Assembly: GCF_014837245.1 (NCBI RefSeq)
Contig: NZ_JACYFU010000002.1
Location: 558,001-622,000, forward strand
From: Devosia oryzisoli
Lineage (GTDB): Bacteria > Pseudomonadota > Alphaproteobacteria > Rhizobiales > Devosiaceae
Reading direction: 5' to 3'
DNA: 64,000 nucleotides
The notes beneath the pieces are model-generated. The model worked only from the letters and a program-made list of their open reading frames with translations. It did no database searches and was not told the DNA's origin. Positions 35,048 through 44,145 of this stretch are shown here, in pieces (within the stretch, counting starts at the first letter, position 1; each line of letters starts with the position of its first letter). The position numbers were made by a program, and so were the translations under genes.

Positions 35048-36141
35048 CACGGGGTCCCCGCCGTGGCACGCCGGTCGAACAGGCGCATCAGCGGAATGCG
35101 CAACATGTCGCCCATGGCACCAGTGAAGAGGATCACCATCGCCTGGATGGTCACGATCATCTCCTTGGTGATGCCGGGCATGGAGAAGGCCAGTTCCTGC
35201 CCACCCTGGTAGAGTGCGCCAAACAGCAGTGCCGAGAGCGCGACCCCGATCGGGTGGCCGCGGCCCATGAAGGCCACCGCGATGCCGACGAAGCCGGCGC
35301 CGTTGACGAAGTTGAGGATCAGCCGGCCCTGCACGCCGCCGACATTGTTGACGGCGACCATGCCGGCCAGAGCCCCGCAGATGGCCATGGTGATGATGAT
35401 CATTCTGGTGCCGGAGATGCCGGCATACCTGGCCGCCACAGGGTTGTGGCCCAGGGCGCGCATGGCGTAGCCGAATTTGGAATGCCAGATCAGCCAGTAG
35501 CAGAACACCAGCGCCACGATGGCGACCAGGATCGAGAGATTGGCCGGCGAGCGCCCGAAGAAGGAGAAGAATTCGCCCAGCCGCGGGATGCGCGAAATGG
35601 CCTCGATGGGCGCGCTTTCGTCGGAATTGACGCCCTCGGGCTTGAGGATGCGAGTGATGATATAGCTCATCACCGAGGTGGCGATGAAGTTGAAGAGGAT
35701 GGTGGTGATGACGATGTGGCTGCCGCGCTTGGCCTGCAGATAGCCCGGAATGAACGCCCAGAAAGCCCCGAACAGCGCGCCGAAGACGATCATCAGCGGG
35801 AACATCACCGTCCAATGGAGGCCGTTGAGGGCCAAGGCAATAAGGATGACGCCGAGGCCGCCGAGATAGGCCTGCCCCTCGCCACCAATGTTGAACATCC
35901 CCGCGTGATAGGCGAGCGACACGGCAAGGCCGGCAAAGATGAAGTCGGTGGTGTAATAGAGCGTGTAGCCCACGCCGGTGCCGTAGCCGAAGGCGCCGTA
36001 GACCATGACGCCCACGGCCTGCAGCGGGTTCTGCCCGACGGCGAGCACGATCAGCCCGCCGATGAGGAAGGCCAGGACAACGTTCAGGACCGGCAGCAGG
36101 GCAATGTCGACCCAGCGAGGAAGCGGTGCGCGCGCGCTCAT
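35047..36141 (-). CDS. Nucleoside ABC transporter permease 1
   Basis: The 364-aa permease of the YufP type has an N-terminal helix (VLNVVLAFLIGGLIVLAVG), a long series of hydrophobic segments and the coupling region MRALGHNPVAARYAGIS. It overlaps the ATPase gene by 4 bp upstream (ATGA) and the second permease downstream, indicating strict co-translation of the complex. Confidence 0.92.
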   Translation of the reverse strand: MSARAPLPRWVDIALLPVLNVVLAFLIGGLIVLAVGQNPLQAVGVMVYGAFGYGTGVGYTLYYTTDFIFAGLAVSLAYHAGMFNIGGEGQAYLGGLGVILIALALNGLHWTVMFPLMIVFGALFGAFWAFIPGYLQAKRGSHIVITTILFNFIATSVMSYIITRILKPEGVNSDESAPIEAISRIPRLGEFFSFFGRSPANLSILVAIVALVFCYWLIWHSKFGYAMRALGHNPVAARYAGISGTRMIIITMAICGALAGMVAVNNVGGVQGRLILNFVNGAGFVGIAVAFMGRGHPIGVALSALLFGALYQGGQELAFSMPGITKEMIVTIQAMVILFTGAMGDMLRIPLMRLFDRRATAGTP

Positions 36142-37802
36142 GGCTCGGCATCCTTGTCGGAAATCTGCTGTGGATTCATTTCCATCAGACGCCGCTCGGT
36201 GACCGTTTTCACGTCGGGCGTCGTGCCCACGGTGGCCGCCTTGCCGTCGTGCGTGACGCCGGCCATGAGCAGGCCCAGTTCGCCCTCGTCGGCCGTGGCC
36301 GGGTCTGCTTCACCCACGATGTGCCCATCGAACATGACGATGATCCGGTCCGAGAGGGAGCGCACTTCGTCCAGTTCCACCGACACCAGCAGCACGGCCT
36401 TGCCGGCGTCGCGCATGCGGATGATCTCGTTGTGGATGAACTCGATCGCCCCGATGTCGACGCCGCGCGTGGGCTGGCCGATGACCAGCACGTCAGGGTC
36501 CCGCTCCATCTCGCGGGCCAGAACGATCTTCTGCTGGTTGCCGCCCGAAAAGTTGGCTGTCTTGAGCTCAGTGTCGGGCGGGCGGATGTCGAACTTGCCG
36601 ATGTGCTCGCGCGCGGCGGCCTTGGCGCCGCCGATATCGAGCGCCGGGCCGCTGCCGTATTTGTCCTGGTAGCCCAGGATGGCGTTTTCCCATTCCTGGA
36701 AGCCGGTCACGAGGCCCATGCGGTGGCGATCTTCCGGGACGTGGGCGATGCCGGCGGCGCGGGCATCGGCGGCTGCGTCGTCACCGGTCAGCGCAAGCGG
36801 CTTGCCGTTAAGGAAGATGGCGCCCTCGCGGATGTTACGCATCCCGGTAATGGCCTCGAGCAGTTCGCTCTGCCCATTGCCCGAAACGCCGGCAATGCCC
36901 ACGATTTCGCCGGCACGAACGGAAAAGCTCACGCTCTTGACGCGCGGAATGCCAAAATCGTCCGCCACGACCAGGTTCTTGACCTCGAGGCGCACCTCGG
37001 CCGGCTTGGCCGAACCTTTTTCCACCTGCAGCAGCACCCGCCGTCCCACCATCGCTTCGGCGAGTTCGGCCGGCGACGTTTCCGAAGTGGTCATGGTGGC
37101 GACCATGGCCCCCTGGCGCATGACCGACACTTCATCGGTGATCGCCATGATCTCGCGCAGCTTGTGGGTGATGAGAATGATGGTCTTGCCCTCGTCCCGC
37201 AGGGTCTTGAGGATGCGGAAGAGGTGATCGGCCTCGGCCGGCGTCAGAACGCCGGTGGGCTCGTCCAGAATGAGGATCTCGGCGCCGCGATAGAGCGCCT
37301 TGAGGATTTCCACGCGCTGCTGCTGCCCGACCGACAGGTCTTCGATCAGCGCATCGGGGTTGACCTCGAGCCCGTAGTCCCTGGCGAGCGCCTTCATCTG
37401 TTCGCGCGCCTTGCTCAGGGTCTTGCCGAGCAGCGGCGAATCCTCGGCGCCCAAAACGACGTTCTCGAGGACGGAGAAGTTTTCGACCAGCATGAAGTGC
37501 TGGTGCACCATGCCGATGCCGAGGGCCAGGGCATGGCGGGAGTCGGTGATGTCATGGCGCTGGCCGTCCACGAGGATTTCACCGGAATCGGCGGAGTAGA
37601 AGCCGTAGAGGATCGACATCAGCGTCGATTTACCGGCGCCGTTTTCGCCCACGATGCCGTGCACCGTGCCGCGCTTGACGACGAGGTCGATATCCTTGTT
37701 GGCGTGGACGGCGCCAAAGTGCTTGTTGATGCCGCGCAGCTCGATCGCCGGGGCCTGAGCAGCGGCTGTTTCCAGCCGCTGCGAGGATGTTGTGCTTGCC
37801 AT
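36138..37802 (-). CDS. Nucleoside ABC transporter ATP-binding protein (double ATPase)
   Basis: A 554-aa tandem ABC ATPase of the RbsA/YufO type. The first domain has Walker A GENGAGKST, signature LSVGQQQRVEIL and Walker B ILILDEPTG. The second domain has a degenerate P-loop (GVSGNGQSEL), signature FSGGNQQKIV and LVIGQPTRG in place of a normal Walker B, as is usual for this class. It is coupled to the permease genes and follows the binding-protein gene by 24 bp. Confidence 0.93.
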   Translation of the reverse strand: MASTTSSQRLETAAAQAPAIELRGINKHFGAVHANKDIDLVVKRGTVHGIVGENGAGKSTLMSILYGFYSADSGEILVDGQRHDITDSRHALALGIGMVHQHFMLVENFSVLENVVLGAEDSPLLGKTLSKAREQMKALARDYGLEVNPDALIEDLSVGQQQRVEILKALYRGAEILILDEPTGVLTPAEADHLFRILKTLRDEGKTIILITHKLREIMAITDEVSVMRQGAMVATMTTSETSPAELAEAMVGRRVLLQVEKGSAKPAEVRLEVKNLVVADDFGIPRVKSVSFSVRAGEIVGIAGVSGNGQSELLEAITGMRNIREGAIFLNGKPLALTGDDAAADARAAGIAHVPEDRHRMGLVTGFQEWENAILGYQDKYGSGPALDIGGAKAAAREHIGKFDIRPPDTELKTANFSGGNQQKIVLAREMERDPDVLVIGQPTRGVDIGAIEFIHNEIIRMRDAGKAVLLVSVELDEVRSLSDRIIVMFDGHIVGEADPATADEGELGLLMAGVTHDGKAATVGTTPDVKTVTERRLMEMNPQQISDKDAEP

Positions 37803-37826
37803 CAGGCGATCAGCTCTTGGGCGCGA

Positions 37827-38828
37827 TTAGGCAGGGCAGGATTGGTCGGTGCGGTAGTCATGGACTTCCACGGCGCCCGAGATGATGTCCTGCCGGGCCT
37901 TCTCCACAGCCGCCTTCATGTCGTCGGTGACGATGGATGCGTTGTTTTCATCGAACGCTACGCCCACGCCGTCTTCAGCCAGGCCCAGCACGATGGTGCC
38001 ACCGGACCAGTTGCCGTTCTTTTCGTCCATCATGGCGTTGTACGTCGCCACGTCGACGCGCTTGACCATCGAGGTCAGGACGGAGCCAGGATAGAGGTGG
38101 TTCTGGTTGGAATCGACGCCGATGGAGAACTTGCCCGCGTCGGCGGCGGCCTGGAGCACGCCGGCACCGGCGCCACCGGCCACCTGGTAAACCACGTCCA
38201 CGCCCTGATCGAGCTGCGACTTGGCCACTTCGACAGCCTTGGGCTTGTCGTTGAAGGCGTCAAAGCCGGAGCCGATATAGGTCTCGAGGACTTCGATGTC
38301 GCCGTTCACCGACTTGGCGCCCTGCTTGTAGCCGCAGGCGAAGGCCTCGAGCAGGTCAAGGTTGAACGCCGGAACGACGCCGATCTTGCCGCTTTCGGAC
38401 TTCATGGCCGCCATGATGCCGGCGAGGTAGGAGCCTTCGTGCTCCTTGAACAGCACCGAGCGCACGTTCGGCAGATCGACGACGGCATCGAGAATCACGA
38501 AGTGCGTATCAGGGAATTCCGGGGCCACGGATTCCAGAGCCGTGACGAAGTTGTAGCCCGGGGTGATGATGGGCGAGTAGCCGCGCTCGGCGAACTGGCG
38601 CAGGAACTGCTCGCGCTGCGCGTCGCTGGAGATTTCCAGCTCGCCATAGCCCGCACCGGTTTCCTTCTTGTACATTTCGGCGCCGTTATAGGCGGCCTCG
38701 TTGAAGGAGGCGTCGAACTTGCCGCCACCGTCATAGATGATGGCAGGATCAGCCAGGGCCGCACCGGCGAGAAGCGCACTCAGGGCAACGCCCCCGGCAA
38801 TGGCCTTGGTAAGGATCGAAAATTTCAT
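37827..38828 (-). CDS. BmpA-family nucleoside-binding protein
   Basis: Periplasmic substrate-binding protein of the importer, 333 aa. A signal peptide (MKFSILTKAIAGGVALSALL, cleaved after ALA) leads into the BMP/PnrA fold: IIYDGGGKFDASFNEAAYNG, a central DVVYQVAGGAGAGVLQAA and a C-terminal YRTDQSCPA. Members bind purine/pyrimidine nucleosides; the downstream deo/cdd/upp genes support that here. The start is ATG at 38828. It is the first gene of the operon, so the main promoter should lie between 38829 and about 39000. Confidence 0.93.
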   Translation of the reverse strand: MKFSILTKAIAGGVALSALLAGAALADPAIIYDGGGKFDASFNEAAYNGAEMYKKETGAGYGELEISSDAQREQFLRQFAERGYSPIITPGYNFVTALESVAPEFPDTHFVILDAVVDLPNVRSVLFKEHEGSYLAGIMAAMKSESGKIGVVPAFNLDLLEAFACGYKQGAKSVNGDIEVLETYIGSGFDAFNDKPKAVEVAKSQLDQGVDVVYQVAGGAGAGVLQAAADAGKFSIGVDSNQNHLYPGSVLTSMVKRVDVATYNAMMDEKNGNWSGGTIVLGLAEDGVGVAFDENNASIVTDDMKAAVEKARQDIISGAVEVHDYRTDQSCPA

Positions 38829-39225
38829 TGATTGAGTCTCCCTGTCTCGCACGGAGCCCCGGGCTGGCCGAAGGTCAGCTTCCATGCGCTAGCTCGGGAT
38901 AAAATCGTGCAATGGTGCCCGCCGCAAGAGGGGGGACATGAAATTTATCCGAATGGTCAAAATCTTCGCGGCGCAGAACGACCCGCGTCGTGGGTGATTT
39001 CGTTGCCTAGAGCCGCCCGGCGACCCAGCCAAAGAGCGCGTGGAGATCAGGAGCCAACCCGAGGGTCCAGAAGGTCGCGGCGGCCGCGATGGCAAAAAGA
39101 GCAAGCGTGTCTCGGGTGCGCAGGGACATCGGTCAAATTTTCAACAAAGGCCAATCAAAGGCCTCGTCTTTACCGGTCCGCTCGGTGCCAGATTGTGGCG
39201 CTGCGTCTGCGCCGCAAGATCAGGG
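38829..39225. other. 397-bp gap containing the nucleoside operon promoter
   Basis: Besides a doubtful 40-codon frame (39007-39129, listed), I see no gene, no EcfG or CtrA motif and no clear intrinsic terminator. The AT-rich stretch near 38935-38960 is the likeliest promoter site for the leftward operon. Confidence 0.4.
39007..39129 (-). CDS. Doubtful 40-aa single-span membrane peptide
   Basis: An open frame from ATG 39129 to TAG encodes a short basic start (MSLRTRDT), one hydrophobic helix (LALFAIAAAATFWTLGLA) and a short amphipathic end (GWVAGRL). This looks like a genuine small membrane protein, but the ribosome-binding site is weak and no family is recognised. Confidence 0.3.
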   Translation of the reverse strand: MSLRTRDTLALFAIAAAATFWTLGLAPDLHALFGWVAGRL

Positions 39226-39729
39226 TTAACCGTTGGTTTCCACAGGCTGGCCGAGTTCCTCCGGCGGGCCGAGCGGCGTTACCTCGGCGCCGATGGCCGC
39301 GCCGAACCGCTCGAAAAACCCGTCGATGATCCGCTGTGCAGAATTGCCGATCAGGGCCCTGCCCAGCTTCATCACTTGCCCCGACGCTCCCCCACGGGCC
39401 AGGAAGCTGAGGAGCGTTTCATCGCCAGCATCGGCAAGGGTGATATCGGCTGCCCCCTCGGCCAGACCCATCAACCCGCCCTTGCCGCGTCCCGAGAGCG
39501 TATATCGCTCGGCAGGCTTCATATCTGAGAGTTCCAGCCCTCCCTTGAAGGTGGGATGAACGACGCCGAGATTGACCTTGATTTCGAGGTCCAGCGTGTT
39601 CAGTCCCGACCAGGCAATGTATGAGCAGCCGGGAATGGCCGCCTTGAGCTTTTCGGGGTCGTTGAGCGCCGCCCACACGGCCGGACGCGGCGCTGCGATA
39701 TGGTACCGACCTCCAAACTGCACGGGCAT
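39226..39729 (-). CDS. CoxG-like SRPBCC-family protein
   Basis: The 167-aa START/SRPBCC-fold protein resembles CO-dehydrogenase accessory subunit G: MPVQFGGRYHIAAPRPAVW at the start, LKAAIPGC, the central YTLSGRGKGGLMGLAEGAAD and a hydrophobic C-terminal helix. The ATG at 39729 has AGGAAGG immediately upstream. No CO-dehydrogenase genes are near, so it probably has a different role, such as membrane recruitment or ligand binding. It is divergent from the three-gene operon at 39923. Confidence 0.85.
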   Translation of the reverse strand: MPVQFGGRYHIAAPRPAVWAALNDPEKLKAAIPGCSYIAWSGLNTLDLEIKVNLGVVHPTFKGGLELSDMKPAERYTLSGRGKGGLMGLAEGAADITLADAGDETLLSFLARGGASGQVMKLGRALIGNSAQRIIDGFFERFGAAIGAEVTPLGPPEELGQPVETNG

Positions 39730-39922
39730 TTCCTTCCTGAGCAGGCTCGCTGGGGCGCGAACGACACAAGGATACGCAAGAGCTACCGAATGCGGCTTTT
39801 TCGCACCATTGCCGACTAAATAGTTGTCGTTGCGAAACGATGCAATTGTCAGGGGGCGGATGAGGGGCAATCTAGGGGAGAAGGCCGCGCGCCGACTGCC
39901 GATCGACCAGCTGGAGTTTCAG

Positions 39923-41143
39923 ATGACCGACCAACCCACCGCTACGCCTTCCACCGCCACGGCATCGGTCCCCACGGGCCAGCCGCTGCAATATCTGGAT
40001 AAGGCGGTTAACGCGATCCGCCAGTTGGGGCTGTGGCCTGAAACGCAGGGCGAGCAGCCGATCACCGGCCTTTTGAGCCAGATCACGGAGCTCGACGAAA
40101 CGCGCGTTATCCTGATCGGCCGCACGCTCAGCCAGGCCAGCGCCTTCAATGAGGTGGTGCGCGAGCAGGTGGCCGCGATGCGGATCGGCGAGCGCTACGA
40201 GGACATCACGAAGGGATTCGATTCGATCCGCGACGATGCCAAGGGCATGGTCGACCAGTTGCAGGACAACCGCGTCGACCTCCTGGAGCGGGCCTCGAAC
40301 GTCTGGATGAAGGTCAGCCGCGGCGACATTGCCACACGCTTCAACAAGATTCGCGACACCTACCTTGCCGTCAGCCGCGACACCAAGGACCAGATCGACC
40401 GCGAGCAGACCATCCTCGAGGCCTATCGCGATTTCCGCGGCGCCCTCAAGCAGGCGGAGGTGATGGCCCTCGAGGTGCTTGGAACCGCAGAGCAACGCCT
40501 GGCCGAGAAGAAGTCGATCCTGCAGTCGGCGGCCGACGAACTGGCCGCCTACGCCGGAACGGTGCCGGCCGATCGCGCCCGCCTCGAGATGGCGCGAGAC
40601 GAACGCCTGCGCGACATGCAGAACGAGGAAAAGCGCTACCAGATCGCCAAGGATCTCTCGGACAACCTGACGATCTCCTACAACACCTCAGAGGTGGTCA
40701 TGGCGCGCCTGATGCAGACCACAAACGCCAAGGAGCGCGTCTACCAGCAGGCGATTTCCTTCTTCTCCACCAACGAGACGGTCCTGACGGCGCTGTCCGC
40801 GTCATTCACCGGCATGTTCGGCCTGCACGAGTCCACCGAAACGCTCAACGCCATGAAGGAAGGCATGTCCAAGAGTCTGGAAACGCTCTCGGAAATCGGG
40901 GATCGGGTGCAGGAGGAAGCGGTCCGCGCCGGCTATGGGCCGACGATCCGCGCTGACGCGGTCAAGAAGCTTGTCGATAGCGTCGTCAACTTCCAGGAAA
41001 AGAGCCGCACCATCATCAACGAGATGCGGGTGGCTTCCACCAAAAACTCCGCCGAAATCCGCGACGCCGTGGAAGATGGCAAGCGGCGCCTGGCGACGCT
41101 CGCCGCGGAAGGCAATGCCCTGCTTCTCGAGAGCAAGTCCTGA
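39923..41143 (+). CDS. Helical protein of unknown function, first of three-gene operon
   Basis: The 406-aa protein is almost entirely alpha-helical and highly charged, with no signal peptide and no transmembrane segment; heptad-rich stretches span about residues 60-260 and 330-406. The helical pattern and the central TNAKERVYQQAISFF segment distantly recall the TelA/KlaA toxic-anion-resistance fold, but this is my impression, not a demonstrated homology. The start is ATG at 39923 with GGAG six bases upstream. A membrane-anchored DUF6384-like gene follows by 29 bp. Confidence 0.75.
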   Translation: MTDQPTATPSTATASVPTGQPLQYLDKAVNAIRQLGLWPETQGEQPITGLLSQITELDETRVILIGRTLSQASAFNEVVREQVAAMRIGERYEDITKGFDSIRDDAKGMVDQLQDNRVDLLERASNVWMKVSRGDIATRFNKIRDTYLAVSRDTKDQIDREQTILEAYRDFRGALKQAEVMALEVLGTAEQRLAEKKSILQSAADELAAYAGTVPADRARLEMARDERLRDMQNEEKRYQIAKDLSDNLTISYNTSEVVMARLMQTTNAKERVYQQAISFFSTNETVLTALSASFTGMFGLHESTETLNAMKEGMSKSLETLSEIGDRVQEEAVRAGYGPTIRADAVKKLVDSVVNFQEKSRTIINEMRVASTKNSAEIRDAVEDGKRRLATLAAEGNALLLESKS

Positions 41144-41172
41144 GGTCCGGGCCCCGGAAGTGAACGCGCAGC

Positions 41173-42111
41173 ATGAGTGAGGCCGCGACCAAACCGTCCG
41201 CCAGGCTGGACGATGTGATGCTCGCCATGGATGTCGTGGACACCTTGCGCCATCGGCAGGACCTTGTCGCACGCGAGCTCGACGGTGCGGCCCGCGAGGC
41301 GCAACTCATCGAAAAGCTGCGGGCCATCTACGCCCAGCAGGGCATCGAAGTCAGCGACGCCATCCTGCGCGAGGGCGTCAACGCACTCGCCGAAAGCCGC
41401 TTCACCTACGATCCCCCGCCAGCCGGCTTCGGCACGACGCTCGCCCGCCTCTATGTCAGCCGCAAGCGCTGGGGCCGCCCGGTTCTGGCGCTCGCAGTTG
41501 TACTTCTGGTCGCGCTCGTCGGCTATTTCGGGGTCTGGCGGCCGCTGCAGGCAGGACAGGCCGAGCAGGCGCGGCTCGAGCTCTCCCAGGGCCTGCCGGC
41601 CCAGATGGACATGCTCTACCAGACCATCTACGACGAAACCAAGGTACAGCAGGCCGTGGCGGAAGCAGAGGCCTTGCGGAGCCGCGGCAAGGCTTTTGCC
41701 GAGGAAGGCAACCGCGCCGGCGCCGAGGACGCGGTGGAAAAGCTCACGGCCCTGCGCGACCAGCTTCGGCAGGAATACGTCCTGCGGGTGGTCAATCGCT
41801 CCGGCGTACAGTCCGGCTTCTGGACCTTCCCCGAGATCAACACCGATGCGACCAACTACTATATCGTGGTTGAAGCCATCGGCGCCGACGGCAACCGGCT
41901 CAACCTTCCCATTCTGAACGAAGAGACCGGTGAGACCGAGACCGTGTCGATGTGGGGGCTGCGCGTCCCGCAAAGCGTCTACAACGCGGTGGCTGCCGAC
42001 AAGCGCGACGACGGGATCATTCAGGCCAATGAGGTGGGCCGCAAGTCCGATGGCTTCCTGGACGTGGAATATCTGATGCCGGTGCTCGGCGGCGCCGTGA
42101 CCCGGTGGTGA
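41173..42111 (+). CDS. DUF6384-like membrane-anchored protein, second of three-gene operon
   Basis: A 312-aa protein: a helical N-terminal cytoplasmic part (about residues 1-95, LDDVMLAMDVVDTLRHRQDL), one transmembrane helix (about 100-120, VLALAVVLLVALVGYFGVW), then an extracytoplasmic helical region and a C-terminal beta-rich domain (about 215-312, NYYIVVEAIGADGN). It matches what I recall of the DUF6384 family; function is unknown. The last gene of the operon starts 4 bp after its stop. Confidence 0.78.
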   Translation: MSEAATKPSARLDDVMLAMDVVDTLRHRQDLVARELDGAAREAQLIEKLRAIYAQQGIEVSDAILREGVNALAESRFTYDPPPAGFGTTLARLYVSRKRWGRPVLALAVVLLVALVGYFGVWRPLQAGQAEQARLELSQGLPAQMDMLYQTIYDETKVQQAVAEAEALRSRGKAFAEEGNRAGAEDAVEKLTALRDQLRQEYVLRVVNRSGVQSGFWTFPEINTDATNYYIVVEAIGADGNRLNLPILNEETGETETVSMWGLRVPQSVYNAVAADKRDDGIIQANEVGRKSDGFLDVEYLMPVLGGAVTRW

Positions 42112-42115
42112 TGGC

Positions 42116-43645
42116 ATGAGCATACGTGGCCCCCAGGCTCTCGAAAGCCTCGAAGAGGCGATGCGGGACATAAGGCGCGAGGAAGATGAGATCTCCCGCC
42201 GCCTCGCCCGCGCGGCAGAGCGCTTGAGCAAGATGAAGGAGACGGAGGCCGAGCTGTTCCGGCAGCTGGCGCAACTGCGTCTTGATCCCTCCGTCCAGGC
42301 GGAGCTTGATGGCCAGATCTCGGCTGCCGAAAGCCGCGCCCGGGAGGTCCTCAAGACCCACGCGCGCGACGTGGCGGCCGCCGAAAAGACCATCAAGGCG
42401 CTGGACGCAGAACGGTCGGCGCTCGTCGAACAGCGCCATGGCGCGCTTGCGCGGCAGGCCGAGCAGCAGGCGGCCTTGGCAGCGCTGGCCTCCCAACAGG
42501 CCGGCGCGCTTGCCGCAGATCCAGTCTTTGCTGCCAAGCGCCGGGACACCGAAAACCTGGATGCCGTTGCTGAAGAAGCACTGCACAAGACCGAACAGGC
42601 CGAGCAGGATCGTGAGGAAAAGGGCAGGCCCTATCGGCAGGATCCGCTGTTCATGTACCTGTGGGAGAGTGGATACGGCACCAGCGCCTATCGCGCCAAC
42701 AACCTCATCCGCTATCTCGATGGGCTCGTCGCCCGCCTCGTGCGGTTCGACAAGGCACGGCCGAATTTTGCCATGCTCAACGAAATTCCGCTGCGGCTGC
42801 GGGAGCATGCCGAGCAGCAGGAGGCGCGGGTACAGGCGGCCGAGGCCGAGCTGGCGGCGCTCGAGCGCAGCCATATCGATGCTGCCGGTGGGGCGCCCCT
42901 CAGGGAGGCACTGGCCAGCATTGCCACCGAGATCGAAGACCTGGACCGCCAGATCCTCGCCGTTGAGGACAGGCGAGACAGCGCAGCGAAATCTCTACAG
43001 GCCCTGGCCGAAGGGCACGACCCGGCGTTCGAGGATGCCACCGCTGCCCTCGCCGCAACGCTTGGGCGCGAAGACATGCAGTCGCTCCTCGCCGACGCCC
43101 GCATGACCCGCACCGGCCAGGACGATACGATCGTCGCCCAGATCGACGAAAATCGCACCCGCATGCGCGAGGAGGACGAGGAGAGCCGGGAGCAGCGTGA
43201 CCGGCTCAAGACCCTCGCATCGCGCCGCCGGGAGCTCGAAGACATCCAGTGGGAGTTCAAGAAGCAGCGCTTCGATGACCCACGCTCCAGCTTCGGGGAA
43301 GACCGGCTGGTGGGCGACCTGCTCAACGATTTCCTGCGCGGCGGTATTACGGCTGCCAGCTATTGGGAGCAGTGGCAGCGGAGCCAGAACTGGGCGCCCG
43401 GCAGCGAATGGGGTGCCGGATACAAAGGCACGCGCCGCAATGCCAGCCCCTGGGGCAAAGGCGGGTCGGACTGGCCAGATAACAGTTTCGGAGGCGGCGG
43501 CTCCCGTCCGTCCCGCGCGCCTCGACCCGGAGGGTTCGGCGGTGGCTGGGGCGGCGGCAGCGGCGGAGGTGGGTTTTCCCGCCCCCGCTCCGGATCGAGC
43601 GGCACACGAACCTCTGGCGGCTTCAAGACCGGCGGCGGCTTCTGA
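42116..43645 (+). CDS. Long coiled-coil protein with Gly-rich C terminus, third of three-gene operon
   Basis: A 509-aa protein: coiled coil (about residues 5-165), a compact conserved middle (PYRQDPLFMYLWESGYGTS, about 180-235) rather like a folded domain, a second coiled coil (about 240-400), a conserved helical piece (GDLLNDFLRGGITAASYWEQW), and a 90-residue Gly/Ser/Arg-rich tail. There is no signal peptide or transmembrane helix. The architecture suggests a scaffold or cytoskeletal partner of the two proteins encoded before it. No function is known to me. Confidence 0.75.
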   Translation: MSIRGPQALESLEEAMRDIRREEDEISRRLARAAERLSKMKETEAELFRQLAQLRLDPSVQAELDGQISAAESRAREVLKTHARDVAAAEKTIKALDAERSALVEQRHGALARQAEQQAALAALASQQAGALAADPVFAAKRRDTENLDAVAEEALHKTEQAEQDREEKGRPYRQDPLFMYLWESGYGTSAYRANNLIRYLDGLVARLVRFDKARPNFAMLNEIPLRLREHAEQQEARVQAAEAELAALERSHIDAAGGAPLREALASIATEIEDLDRQILAVEDRRDSAAKSLQALAEGHDPAFEDATAALAATLGREDMQSLLADARMTRTGQDDTIVAQIDENRTRMREEDEESREQRDRLKTLASRRRELEDIQWEFKKQRFDDPRSSFGEDRLVGDLLNDFLRGGITAASYWEQWQRSQNWAPGSEWGAGYKGTRRNASPWGKGGSDWPDNSFGGGGSRPSRAPRPGGFGGGWGGGSGGGGFSRPRSGSSGTRTSGGFKTGGGF

Positions 43646-43706
43646 CCTGCCGGTCTATGCCGTGTAGAGGCCGCCCGCCGGGCCTTCGCTGCGCGAAAGG
43701 CCGGAC

Positions 43707-44105
43707 TCAGTTGATCGGCGGCGTGGCCATCACTTCCCAGACATTGCCTTCGCTGTCCTCGAAGTAGGCCGAGTAGCCCCACTCGGACTGTGTGCCTTCC
43801 GTGATCACCGCGCCGCCGGCGACCACCGCGCGCTCCAGGATCTCGTCAACTGACGCCTCGTCCGGCGCCCTGTGGCTGAGGACGAATCCGGGCGTGCCGG
43901 CAACGGCTTCACTCTTGCCTGCGGTATGGGCGATCTGGCCTCGCGGGTAGAGGACGAACGACATGCCGTTTTCAAAGAAGAAGGCGACATGATCTTCACC
44001 CGGGCCGATCTGGTCGTCCCCGATGTCGAACAGGGCACGGTAGAAGGCGAACGCCCGCTCGAGGTCGTCGACGCCAATGGTGATGATGGAGATTTCCGGC
44101 TTCAT
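43707..44105 (-). CDS. VOC-superfamily (glyoxalase-like) protein
   Basis: The 132-aa single VOC module pair has betaalphabetabetabeta repeats: ISIITIGVDDLERAFAFYRAL at the start and SAYFEDSEGNVWEVM at the end, with the Glu of the last motif in the metal position. Such proteins include dioxygenases, isomerases and drug-binding proteins; the substrate here is unknown. It is convergent with the three-gene operon. Confidence 0.85.
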   Translation of the reverse strand: MKPEISIITIGVDDLERAFAFYRALFDIGDDQIGPGEDHVAFFFENGMSFVLYPRGQIAHTAGKSEAVAGTPGFVLSHRAPDEASVDEILERAVVAGGAVITEGTQSEWGYSAYFEDSEGNVWEVMATPPIN

Positions 44106-44145
44106 CAGCAGTTCCCCCGAAACAAGGACAGGACTTCGGGCGGCC

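Noticed and set aside
34076-36151. 691-codon leftward frame suggesting a fused permease
   Set aside because: Only the part from 35047 down is real (permease 2). The upstream part is an out-of-frame reading of permease 1, which has its own intact frame 35047-36141.
36126-38831. 901-codon rightward open frame
   Set aside because: Antisense shadow of the ABC ATPase and BmpA genes; composition is dominated by His/Asp/Arg without a domain.
39226-39729. Carbon-monoxide dehydrogenase locus
   Set aside because: A CoxG-like protein stands alone with no coxMSL genes nearby; the SRPBCC fold is used widely for other tasks.
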